Shown piece after piece: positions 9,223 through 17,874 of a DNA stretch of 64,000 bases. Made by a program: the position numbers and the translations under genes. The stretch covers positions 806,001-870,000 of the forward strand of contig NC_027861.1 of NCBI RefSeq assembly GCF_000187245.1, read 5' to 3'. Under the pieces are notes generated by a model. The model had not been told where the DNA came from. It saw nothing but the letters and a program-made list of their open reading frames with translations, and searched no databases. Within the stretch, counting starts at the first letter, position 1, and each line of letters starts with the position of its first letter. Source of the DNA: Ogataea parapolymorpha DL-1 (Eukaryota; Ascomycota; Pichiomycetes; Pichiales; Pichiaceae).

Positions 9223-10962
9223 ATGGCATTACGGTATGAAAATTTAGCGCGGGTGGCCCGCTCGGCCCGGCTGACGTATCTGCTGTTGATCATTGTGGTG
9301 GTACTATATGTGCGCTCACGCAATAACGATTCCGATAGTCAATTGAACGAGCAATCGCAAGCATTGGAAACCCTCCTACAGAAGGAACGAGAGCGAATCC
9401 TCACGGAACGGGCCCTGGAAATTGCCGACGAGCACGTCCTGGAGACCAAGTGGTTCAAAGGCAACAAGCTCAACACCCGATGTCCTGACTATGTCGAGTA
9501 CTCCCAGCACAGACACGGGCCGTACTCCGAAGGACCCTTAAAATTGGCATATATGCGACCGGCCAAAGATTGCCGCACCTTCACCAGCAGCGCCGTCGAG
9601 AGCGTCATCGAGGACATGCGGCTGCGCATAGCCGATCCCGACCTATTCCGCTTGTTTGAGAACGCTTTCCCCAACACCTTGGATACTACTGTTCTGTGGC
9701 ACGATCCAGATAATGCAGAAACTAACAGCCCCCGCACTTTTATTTCCACAGGCGATATCCACGCAGAATGGCTGCGTGACTCGGCGCGCCAGCTTAGTGT
9801 GTACCAGCCGCTTGTCAAGAAAGATGCCAAGCTGCAGCAATTAATCAAGGGAGCCATTATCCAGCAGGCCCTGTACATCAAGAAGGCGCCTTATTGCAAC
9901 GCGTACCAGCCGCCAGAAGGCTCTGGAGTGGCCCGCAAGCCGTCGAGCGTCGACTACGTTGGGCCTCGTCCGCCTTGGAAACACGTTTTCGAGTGCAAAT
10001 GGGAGTTGGACTCGCTTGCTTCGTTTCTCACACTGACCAACGAATACTACAGAAACTCGCACGACAATTCAATTTTCCGCCACCAGAGCTGGAAAGACGC
10101 ATTTGATTTGGTTCTGACTGTGCTGCGCCGCGAGTCTATCCCCACATTCGACGAGAACGGCGACCTGCTGCCGTTCTACTACACTTTCCAGCGAGAAACG
10201 ACAATAGGAACGGAAACACTGAGTCTCGCAGGCTCAGGCAACCCCGTGTGCGGCAACACCGGACTCATACGCTCGGCGTTCAGACCGTCGGACGACGCGT
10301 GTATTTATCAACTATTTATCCCGGCCAATGCGCAATTGCAGGTTGAGCTGGCTACGTTGGAGCCCGTTCTGCGCGAGAACGAACTCACAGATTTTGCAGA
10401 CTCCGCGCGGGAGTACGCTACGGCCATTCGCAAGGGCATCGAGGAGTTTGGCGTTGTGAACCATAGAAAGTACGGCACCGTGTTTGCGTACGAAGTTGAC
10501 GGCTTTGGCGGAGTGAACATCATGGACGACGCAAATATCCCCTCGCTTCTGGCCCTCCCGGATATGGGCTACCTGGACAAAAGCGACGAAATCTACCAGA
10601 ATACCAGAAAGATGATTCTTTCCAAAGACGGCAACCCGTACTATTTCCAAGGAAAATACTTCAGGGGCATTGGTGGGCCGCATGTGGGGCTTTCCAATGC
10701 CTGGCCAATGTCTTTACTACTTCAAATCCGCACAACAGATGACGACAACGAGATCATGGAGCTTCTGGAGCTCGTCAAAACTACCACGGCGGGTCTGGGC
10801 CTGATGCACGAGAGCATACACGTGAACGCCCCGAACCACCAGTACACAAGGCCGTGGTTTAGCTGGTGTAACAGCGAATTTGGAAAGACAATCCTCGACC
10901 TGGCAAAAAGAAAACCTTATCTTATTTTCAAGCACGAGTATTCCGAGCCGTACATAGTGTAA
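9223..10962 (+). CDS. GH125-family alpha-1,6-mannosidase-like protein, type II membrane protein
   Basis: The 579-residue protein has a short cytosolic N-terminus, a signal anchor at about residues 16-33 (LTYLLLIIVVVLYV) and a long luminal domain. The domain matches glycoside hydrolase family 125 (formerly DUF1237; S. pombe mug157 type): the STGDIHAEWLRDSARQL block holds the presumed acid aspartate, and MHESIHVN followed by WFSWCNSEFGK ends the domain. Bacterial members are exo-alpha-1,6-mannosidases. A Golgi or ER role in trimming N-glycan mannose is an inference. I know of no S. cerevisiae orthologue. Confidence 0.85.
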   Translation: MALRYENLARVARSARLTYLLLIIVVVLYVRSRNNDSDSQLNEQSQALETLLQKERERILTERALEIADEHVLETKWFKGNKLNTRCPDYVEYSQHRHGPYSEGPLKLAYMRPAKDCRTFTSSAVESVIEDMRLRIADPDLFRLFENAFPNTLDTTVLWHDPDNAETNSPRTFISTGDIHAEWLRDSARQLSVYQPLVKKDAKLQQLIKGAIIQQALYIKKAPYCNAYQPPEGSGVARKPSSVDYVGPRPPWKHVFECKWELDSLASFLTLTNEYYRNSHDNSIFRHQSWKDAFDLVLTVLRRESIPTFDENGDLLPFYYTFQRETTIGTETLSLAGSGNPVCGNTGLIRSAFRPSDDACIYQLFIPANAQLQVELATLEPVLRENELTDFADSAREYATAIRKGIEEFGVVNHRKYGTVFAYEVDGFGGVNIMDDANIPSLLALPDMGYLDKSDEIYQNTRKMILSKDGNPYYFQGKYFRGIGGPHVGLSNAWPMSLLLQIRTTDDDNEIMELLELVKTTTAGLGLMHESIHVNAPNHQYTRPWFSWCNSEFGKTILDLAKRKPYLIFKHEYSEPYIV

Positions 10963-10994
10963 TTTTGGCACGAAAAATTAATTATTTTGTATTC

Positions 10995-11507
10995 ATGAAA
11001 AAGGTCAATTTGTATTCCGCCATTGCTCTCCGTAATGAGTGCGACGAGGCGCTACCAGAGATAATGGCTCGGCTGGGATACAGCCAATCGTTTTTCAACA
11101 CCGATTTCAAGCTTCTCGTGGGATATCTGTCGGTTGGGGCTAGCGCATTGATGTACTGGCTGGAGAAGAAATACAACAACGACTTCTCAAACTCGGAATA
11201 TGTCAATTACACGACGATACTGGTGGTGGTGTTTTTCATTTTGAACGGCATATGGGTTGGATTCTCCAAATTTGTCGAAAAGAACGTCAAGTACGTTGGC
11301 ACCAAGGGGTCGAAAAAAGTGTCAATCAGCACCAAACTCAAGTCCAAGGCTGACCCTGTCTACTACATAACGCTTGCGGACGGCAAGAGCACCATACAAC
11401 ATACCCTCGAATTGCCCAAGGTGTTCAATTCGGATGGGTATCTTGTCCCCACCGAGCTACTTAAAGTTATCGAACAGCTGGTGCAAAAACTGGAAAAAAA
11501 TAACTGA
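10995..11507 (+). CDS. SPC2: Signal peptidase complex subunit Spc2 (SPC25)
   Basis: This non-catalytic subunit of the ER signal peptidase helps couple cleavage to the translocon. The protein is 170 residues, near the yeast norm of 178. Two membrane segments lie at about residues 37-53 and 65-85, followed by a cytosolic C-terminal domain with PVYYITL. The first ATG follows the GH125 stop by 32 bp. SPC2 and an IMD gene are neighbours in S. cerevisiae (YML055/YML056), and IMP dehydrogenase lies 6 kb away here. Confidence 0.88.
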   Translation: MKKVNLYSAIALRNECDEALPEIMARLGYSQSFFNTDFKLLVGYLSVGASALMYWLEKKYNNDFSNSEYVNYTTILVVVFFILNGIWVGFSKFVEKNVKYVGTKGSKKVSISTKLKSKADPVYYITLADGKSTIQHTLELPKVFNSDGYLVPTELLKVIEQLVQKLEKNN

Positions 11508-11509
11508 CT

Positions 11510-12523
11510 TTATTTATCCTCTATCACGTCGTCCATACGACTGAATTTCTTGAGAGCGCGGTACCACGAGTATGGGAGCACCTGCAAAATGGGAATGAAC
11601 CGCGCGTACAGCGGAAATGCAAAAAAACCGTTTTCGCCTCGTTCTATCAACTCGACAACCCGTTGCGCCAGCTTGCGATGGTCTACCAGAGGAGCCCAAA
11701 AATACCTTTCAACACGCACGTCCTCAAACATCCGTGTGGTCAGCTGGCCAGGCAGAATCGTGCTGATGACAACGCTGTCGGGAACCTCGTGTCTGAGAGC
11801 CATGAAAAATGTATGTAGACCTGCTTTTGTGGCAGAATAGCCAGACAGGCCGCGTGGAGAAACAAACCCAAGCACAGAGCTCACACACACAAGGTGAAGT
11901 CTGTTTGGGTGTCTATGGTGTTTCATAACGTGCTGTATGAGCTGCACGTTGGCGAAATAATTGATATCGAAAAGTTCTCGTAGCTCTGCCGGTTGCAAGT
12001 GTAGAGTTTGTCTGGTCTGGCGGACGCCAGCGTTGCAAATCACGGCATCTAATTGGCCGACGCTGCCAAAGACAGTGTTCAACGCAGTCTCCAGCGACTT
12101 TGGGTCCGCCACGTTGCACTGCAGAAAATGCACATTTTTGGTCGTGGCCAGCGGCTCGAGCTGAGCGGATCTTTCCTGGTCCAAAACGAAAACCGTTGCG
12201 CTGTCGCAAAGTCTGCGCACAATTTCCAGCCCAAGACCGTGTGATCCGCCAGTTATCATAACATTCATGTGTTTGCGCCGCGGATACTTGCACTTTTTGC
12301 TGCGCAGGTTAAGATATCGTAGAACCCAGCATATGACCACATAAGATCCAAACCGCAAATATTTACGGTCGTTCGTCCGTAGGTACATTGGCACCGCATA
12401 AACCCATACCCCGAGTGGATTCAAGAATGTGTACAAGAGTAGGTGCACAATCCAGTCAATAGAGGTCTGCTTACTGCTTACCAGCAGGGACGACGGCCTT
12501 ATGTAGCTAGCATCAAAAAACAT
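11510..12523 (-). CDS. TDA5: Membrane-anchored short-chain dehydrogenase/reductase (Tda5-like)
   Basis: The 337-residue protein has one or two N-terminal membrane segments (about 22-46 and 60-70) and then a classical SDR domain. The NAD(P)-binding motif is TGGSHGLG (near 91), NAG is in the middle, the catalytic serine lies in VSSVLG, and the YSATK active-site motif follows. The substrate is unknown; related enzymes act on lipids or retinoid-like compounds. S. cerevisiae TDA5 (YLR426W) is next to TUS1 (YLR425W), which is close by here and supports the name. Its stop is 2 bp from that of SPC2. Confidence 0.82.
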   Translation of the reverse strand: MFFDASYIRPSSLLVSSKQTSIDWIVHLLLYTFLNPLGVWVYAVPMYLRTNDRKYLRFGSYVVICWVLRYLNLRSKKCKYPRRKHMNVMITGGSHGLGLEIVRRLCDSATVFVLDQERSAQLEPLATTKNVHFLQCNVADPKSLETALNTVFGSVGQLDAVICNAGVRQTRQTLHLQPAELRELFDINYFANVQLIQHVMKHHRHPNRLHLVCVSSVLGFVSPRGLSGYSATKAGLHTFFMALRHEVPDSVVISTILPGQLTTRMFEDVRVERYFWAPLVDHRKLAQRVVELIERGENGFFAFPLYARFIPILQVLPYSWYRALKKFSRMDDVIEDK

Positions 12524-12657
12524 GTGAAAGTATTACGTAAGAGACAAAAAATTAAATATCTAGACGGAGCCATGCGTAGAGAGTCCTACGTAAACTAGCA
12601 AGCTATACATAGTGTTATTTCTAGCAGTACATTACCAATCAATTTACCTATAATACA

Positions 12658-14325
12658 TCATTGGCTCTTATTGACACTCTTGTTGATGGAGATGCCATTC
12701 AGCTTGGTGTTGTGGGACGGAGTCGGGATGAACTTTCTGACGGTGCGGATATCGTCCGACGAGTAGCCAGGAATGCGAATGTTCCAGTTTCTTTCCAGAT
12801 GTAGCTGCACATCGCGAACGTCAAGACTCTCTGACTTGCGGTGTTTGGCCAAACGGCATGCAAACGAGGTGACAGAGGTGATAAACTCGTCCGCAAGGTC
12901 CAGCAACAGGTCCTCCACGTCTCCGTCGATCGAAATCTCGGCGTCGCCCTCGTCCGCCCCGACAGACCTAACAAGCTCTTTGAGCTTTCTGCGGTTGAGC
13001 ACTCGCTCGCCTTCCAGCTCGAAGTTCTGTGGACGAACGAGAACAGGAGTGGTCAAAGAGGCGGCACCGATGGAGTTCCCGTTCAAAATGGACGGCCTGT
13101 TGTTCTGTTTGACAGATACCGGCTGCGGAGTGCCAATGTTGAGCTCCTCTGGAATTGGCATGTTCTGGAACCGCGACCGCGACGACTCCGACGAGGCATT
13201 GCCGGCTATAGGCGTGGCAGAGGTGCCTGGACCAGCCCCTGGCACCGGCTTGGACGCGGCAGCATTGACGTTAGTGATCGGAGTACTTGCTCCGGGCGTT
13301 CCGACCTTCTGTTTCTTGATTGGCGGCTGCTGTTGCACGGGCGTTTTCTGGGGGGCCATCTTCCCGCTGGCCATCTGCTGCATTTGTACGGACATCGGCA
13401 TCTGGCCCATCATCTGCTGTTGCATGGCCGGTGATTGCGACTGCGCCGGTTGCGGAATCCTCTGTGCTTGGGAGTTGGTATTTTGGCCTTGGATCTGCTG
13501 CTGTTGCATCATCCTTTGCTGCTGGAGAGCCTGTTGTTGTGGATTCATCATCTGCTGCGAGTAGACGTCTCCCTGTGACTGTTGAGACCCCATTCGGGAC
13601 TGGTTGGGGATTCCGCCCTGAGACAGATTCAGCTGCTGGGCCAGTTGCTGCGCAAAACGTCTGCACTGCTCCACCTTGCCGCTCAGTTCTCTCTCTTTCT
13701 GCATGTATTGCGCCATCTCGTTGGCCGGCGTGTTTGGATCATTGAGCTTGCCCTGAATCACAGCCAAATGGGCCTTGAACTGCTCGGCAAGCCGGAAAAC
13801 CTGCTGGTATTTCGCGTGCTGGTCTTGTGTACTCGGTGCTCCAGAGCCCTGAGGAGGAGGAGTGCCTGCACCCAGAGAAGGTGACGACTGCTGGCGCTGC
13901 ACCGGTTGTGGACCCATATTCGGACGCGAGCCTGGAATGTTCTGCTGTGGAGACGTGTTCATGCCGCCCTGTGCCCGCGCAGTCGCCGTCTGTGTGTTTC
14001 CAAGCTGCTGCGGTGTACCAATTTGGGAGGACATTCCAGAAGCCATATTTGGCGCCGGAGAGCTTTGTTGTCCCGCTACAGGCGTTCCAGAGCCTCTGTT
14101 CTGCGATTGAGCATTCAGCATCTGCTGTCTCCTGTTGTACTTCATCAAAACCTCTTTGATTTTCTGCGACTTCTCCAAATGTTCCTTTCCCTCGGGAGTG
14201 TCAATACCTGCGCGCTCGGCCATATCTTTTTCCAGCTGGTAGTGCCTAAAAAGCTGCTGCGCATGCTGCGGAGTGATTTGCATAATATTGCGCTGTCCTT
14301 GCGTGTTTGGCGGAGATTGACTCAT
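12658..14325 (-). CDS. TAF12: TFIID/SAGA subunit Taf12, histone-fold protein
   Basis: Taf12 is shared by TFIID and SAGA and pairs with Taf4 or Ada1 through an H2B-like histone fold. The 555-residue protein starts MSQSPPNTQG; the frame upstream has no ATG. The N-terminal two thirds are low-complexity, rich in Gln, Pro, Ser and Met, with polyQ tracts. The histone fold sits at about 440-530 (NRRKLKELVRSVG through SLDVRDVQLHLERNWNIRIPGY). That C-terminal domain is diagnostic. Confidence 0.94.
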   Translation of the reverse strand: MSQSPPNTQGQRNIMQITPQHAQQLFRHYQLEKDMAERAGIDTPEGKEHLEKSQKIKEVLMKYNRRQQMLNAQSQNRGSGTPVAGQQSSPAPNMASGMSSQIGTPQQLGNTQTATARAQGGMNTSPQQNIPGSRPNMGPQPVQRQQSSPSLGAGTPPPQGSGAPSTQDQHAKYQQVFRLAEQFKAHLAVIQGKLNDPNTPANEMAQYMQKERELSGKVEQCRRFAQQLAQQLNLSQGGIPNQSRMGSQQSQGDVYSQQMMNPQQQALQQQRMMQQQQIQGQNTNSQAQRIPQPAQSQSPAMQQQMMGQMPMSVQMQQMASGKMAPQKTPVQQQPPIKKQKVGTPGASTPITNVNAAASKPVPGAGPGTSATPIAGNASSESSRSRFQNMPIPEELNIGTPQPVSVKQNNRPSILNGNSIGAASLTTPVLVRPQNFELEGERVLNRRKLKELVRSVGADEGDAEISIDGDVEDLLLDLADEFITSVTSFACRLAKHRKSESLDVRDVQLHLERNWNIRIPGYSSDDIRTVRKFIPTPSHNTKLNGISINKSVNKSQ

Positions 14326-14425
14326 GGCTGGAGCAATTGGTAAAGACAAATGTTGAATGTTTTTTTTTTAAAGTTAAGCGTCGATCGACGTATGGGTATA
14401 AAAGTACAGTGGTATATATAATTGA

Positions 14426-17347
14426 CTATTTGCGCTTGCGCAAGTGCAAAAGTAGCTGGTTGCCCTTCCCAGCGTAGTGCTCGCTGTTCATCACGCCAAT
14501 GATGATTTTTCCGGGCGTCTTGTTCAAAAGCCTGGCCTGCGACCCAATCACGCATCCTATAAGCTCAGACTTGGCCTGTCGGTCCTTAAATATCTTCCAG
14601 ATCTCAATGTTCTGCTCGCCGCAAACAACCAGGATCTGCTCGCAGCTGTCGTACGTGGCGTTCTGAACCTCGAAACCGAAACGGAGAATTTCTGTTCGTG
14701 AAATGGTCACGATCTGCTCTTTGCTGTACTTCACAAACATACAGTATCGGGAGTAGACCAGCAACAGGTCATAGTCGGTGTGTTTGTCGTTGACAGGTTG
14801 CTTGAAAGCGGCAATTGGCTTCTGTCCACGTACACGCGACTTGAGGTCCCTTTGCGAGTCTGTCTTGTTAAGTTGCGTGTTCCCCATCGTGTTGAGGTTC
14901 GATAGGTAAAAAATGGGATTGTTCTCATTGATGTGCTTGATCACAAAGTCTGTTGGGTATAGTAGCTGCAGCCCAAGAACCTTGAAGATTGGCTTCATTG
15001 ACTCAAACTTCAGCTTCCATCCGTTGCTGGCAGTCACAATACTGAACATAATTTTTTTGTCCGTCCAGTAAAATAAGATATCGCACTCCATCACGATTGG
15101 TCCACGACGGATAGTCTGGGGACCCACTTCAAACGAGTTCACGCCTTTTGCAATCTGGTACAGTCTGGAGTTGCACGGCAGATTTCGCTCGTAACAGTCA
15201 TAAATATCCTTTGTGTCCACCTTGTAGAGCTTGTCTTTTAGAAGGACGAAAGCCATATCCTCATGCATGATGGTAATTTTGACGGCATCTGGATACGAAC
15301 AAATCTTTTTCCACGTTGCTGGCTGGTCGTGTTTACCCATGTAAAGCCCGTCGGCTGTTCCAACAACAAAGAAAAGTTCGCTACCCCTACGGAAAGTGTC
15401 AACGCTGAGCACCTGGGTATTAGCAATTGGGGGGACGGAGTAGGGCTTAAACTTCGATTGAGCAAGAGCCTGTTGTACAAGATCAAGTTCTTTTTTCTCA
15501 ATTGGCGGCACAGTGTATTCGTAATAAGGAACCGGAATCTGGAATGATGTGCCGTTGATTAGTTTGAGTTCGTATGCTTTGCTTAGTTTGGTGAACAGTT
15601 CATCTTTATATTTCGGAATGTCCTTGATGAAATTGTTGAAAAGAGTAGGAGCATCTACGCGCTCGTTCCGGACATTGTATGTGTAACAGTTCCCAGCGTC
15701 TTTCAATATTAGTGTTTTTTCTCCATTTTCCTCAAGTACCGTATGTTCAAGATATTGCAACGCAATAGGAGGCTTGTTAAGCAAGTAGCTGGCTTCTTTA
15801 TGTTCGCGCTTTACCAGCGGAAGTAAGTAGTTGTCTAGAAGGTAGAGGATGGCACTTTCTGAAGAGACGGCTGTGCGAAGATTGATGTCTATTGGAACAC
15901 GAAGTTTTCTCTTGGCATTAAAGAGATCCACCATTTCCAGGTATAAATAGTCTGTGCAGACCAGCTTCTCATTCAATTTGATCTTCTTGTCTAAATCGGT
16001 GGTAAAGTCGCTGATCTTGTTGATTTTGTTGAGGAGGTCAAATATGTCCTGAGCCAACGCAACAAGTTTGTCGTCCTCCATTTTCGTGTACAGCTTTTTG
16101 AGATCCAGCACCATAAGTCTCATTGGAGCAAAAGCTTGAAGAAAATAAGAGTGGAAAAGCTCTCTGGCAGATGCAAGATAGTTGTTCCCGAGAGCCAGCT
16201 CGTCCGTTTGCTCAGTGACCTGAATCCATTCTCTGAACTGTTCGTTGGCAGCAATTTTCGCCAGATACACCATGCTTCGGGATATGTACTCGTAATCACG
16301 TTCAAGTTTCGAGAGCCAGTTCTTCAAAGAGTCTAGTACGTAGCGGTCGTTGACAAAAAAGTGGTTATCAAAAGCTGGTTTCAATCGTTTGCGCACTAGT
16401 TTCTCCAGGTACTCGTATAGGGCCCTTAGGGGAACGAAAGTTTTCTGGAAATCTGCCTCCTGGTCTGCAGTGAGGTTCTTCGCTTCTTTAAAGGCTGGGC
16501 CGTAATGGAAGACCATGCGCTTCAGATTGATTCTGAACTTGCGAAGCAGCAGAAACAGCTCGAAAATTGCATTCTGGCGATGGAATTCAAGAGAGTTCCA
16601 GTCTGTGAGAGTCTGTGCTTCGTCTTCCGTTATGAGCCAAAATGCACTGTACTGGGCACCATCGAAATAGTCGAGATCATGGACCTGATCGCTGGGACGT
16701 GAGTCGACAATCAGCTTGATGCTGTCGGGCAGGTGGTCTATCATAACAGGGCTCTCATCTATGCTAACCATCGAACCGGTTGAGTTCTTGAACAGCAGCG
16801 AGTTATATGTATCATTGGATACTCTGTACCCCTTGCGGTCGAAGTAGTTCAAGGTTCCCACGGAGTCGCGCAATTCGTCTTCTTCAACAGAGTCCGATCG
16901 GAGAGCAGGTCTCGCCACGGGCTGACTAGCCTCCTCAAAAAGCGATTTCTGCGACTTGAGCGACAAGTTTGGTTTGAAAAAAGGTTTGCGTGACTGGCTT
17001 GACGCCGCGGATGCCGATGGGTCGCTGTGTACACTGCTCCTGCCATTCTTGTCGTGGAGACTTTGTGCTGGGGTTAAATTCTTGTCTGTTTCTGCAAAAC
17101 TCGTCCTGAATAAGGATTTTGGAGGGCTGTGTGTAAGATAGGTCTTTGGAGGCACCGGAGGAGGCGGGCTAGGTGACCGAGAAAGTGAATCTGAGGGATC
17201 CGAGGGTGGACTCAACGCTCCTATTTTCGAGCTGAGCGGCGGGACAGGCTGTGCTCCAAAAGCTGACATCTGACGGAAAAATTGACTCTCCATGAGCTGG
17301 ATGTTTCTCATGTACCGCGTCTGCGGGGATTCCTCCGGCTGTGACAT
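14426..17347 (-). CDS. TUS1: Rho1 guanine-nucleotide exchange factor, Rom/Tus1 type
   Basis: The 973-residue protein has a serine/proline-rich N-terminus, a RhoGEF (DH) domain at about 240-440, a diverged PH region at about 480-620, and a citron-homology (CNH) domain at about 660-950. This order is that of the Rom1/Rom2/Tus1 factors that activate Rho1 in cell-wall integrity signalling. No DEP domain is evident, whereas Rom2 has one. Tus1 is favoured by that and by its neighbour TDA5, which sits beside TUS1 in S. cerevisiae. It is shorter than Tus1 (1307 residues). Confidence 0.85.
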   Translation of the reverse strand: MSQPEESPQTRYMRNIQLMESQFFRQMSAFGAQPVPPLSSKIGALSPPSDPSDSLSRSPSPPPPVPPKTYLTHSPPKSLFRTSFAETDKNLTPAQSLHDKNGRSSVHSDPSASAASSQSRKPFFKPNLSLKSQKSLFEEASQPVARPALRSDSVEEDELRDSVGTLNYFDRKGYRVSNDTYNSLLFKNSTGSMVSIDESPVMIDHLPDSIKLIVDSRPSDQVHDLDYFDGAQYSAFWLITEDEAQTLTDWNSLEFHRQNAIFELFLLLRKFRINLKRMVFHYGPAFKEAKNLTADQEADFQKTFVPLRALYEYLEKLVRKRLKPAFDNHFFVNDRYVLDSLKNWLSKLERDYEYISRSMVYLAKIAANEQFREWIQVTEQTDELALGNNYLASARELFHSYFLQAFAPMRLMVLDLKKLYTKMEDDKLVALAQDIFDLLNKINKISDFTTDLDKKIKLNEKLVCTDYLYLEMVDLFNAKRKLRVPIDINLRTAVSSESAILYLLDNYLLPLVKREHKEASYLLNKPPIALQYLEHTVLEENGEKTLILKDAGNCYTYNVRNERVDAPTLFNNFIKDIPKYKDELFTKLSKAYELKLINGTSFQIPVPYYEYTVPPIEKKELDLVQQALAQSKFKPYSVPPIANTQVLSVDTFRRGSELFFVVGTADGLYMGKHDQPATWKKICSYPDAVKITIMHEDMAFVLLKDKLYKVDTKDIYDCYERNLPCNSRLYQIAKGVNSFEVGPQTIRRGPIVMECDILFYWTDKKIMFSIVTASNGWKLKFESMKPIFKVLGLQLLYPTDFVIKHINENNPIFYLSNLNTMGNTQLNKTDSQRDLKSRVRGQKPIAAFKQPVNDKHTDYDLLLVYSRYCMFVKYSKEQIVTISRTEILRFGFEVQNATYDSCEQILVVCGEQNIEIWKIFKDRQAKSELIGCVIGSQARLLNKTPGKIIIGVMNSEHYAGKGNQLLLHLRKRK

Positions 17348-17874
17348 TGGTAGGACTTACAAATAAAATAAATAAAAAATAAACAGATAACATATGCACA
17401 TCCCTACACGGGAGAAGGGGGACCCTGGGGTAGCCAAGTCTTGGGAGCTGCCTGAGAGGCCAAGAGAATTGAGAAAGCCAATTACTAATGGAGCTTGACG
17501 TTCAATGAGGTTTTAACTGAACCGGTGAATTGCCATTTCCAGTTTACAGTTATCTTACCAGATTAATCTCCGGTGTGCTAATCGGGATAATGAATTACTG
17601 TTTTAGGAAACACACGTCCGGCAGACACTTGTCTATACCAGGAGTGGATAAGCGTCGTCTGGGTTACATGTCCTTATCTCGAATAAGAAAAGCATGGTAG
17701 GCGGTTATTAATAATGAAAGAGCAGATAGTTCCTGTGATATATCGTCAGATACGCGGTGAAAAATTTTAGAATATTATTAAAATTTCATTAAAATTTTTT
17801 TTGTCCTGTCAAAAGTATAAAAGGCTAGAGAATTCCCATTTTTCTTTTTTGGCAAACCGCCCCTATTATTCCAG
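17348..17874. promoter_or_regulatory. Divergent intergenic region between TUS1 and IMP dehydrogenase
   Basis: This stretch of 527 bp has no gene I can support. It holds a clear TATA box (TATAAAAG) at 17817-17824, 51 bp before the IMP dehydrogenase ATG, preceded by an AT-rich block (17758-17800). Several GATAA/TTATC motifs are scattered at 17550-17720. The TATA-to-ATG distance is too short for the GTP-sensing start-site switch known upstream of S. cerevisiae IMD2. Confidence 0.7.

Noticed and set aside
17425..17500. Possible tRNA (GGTAGCCAAGTC-like start)
   Set aside because: No GGTTCGA T-loop or acceptor stem follows at the right distance.
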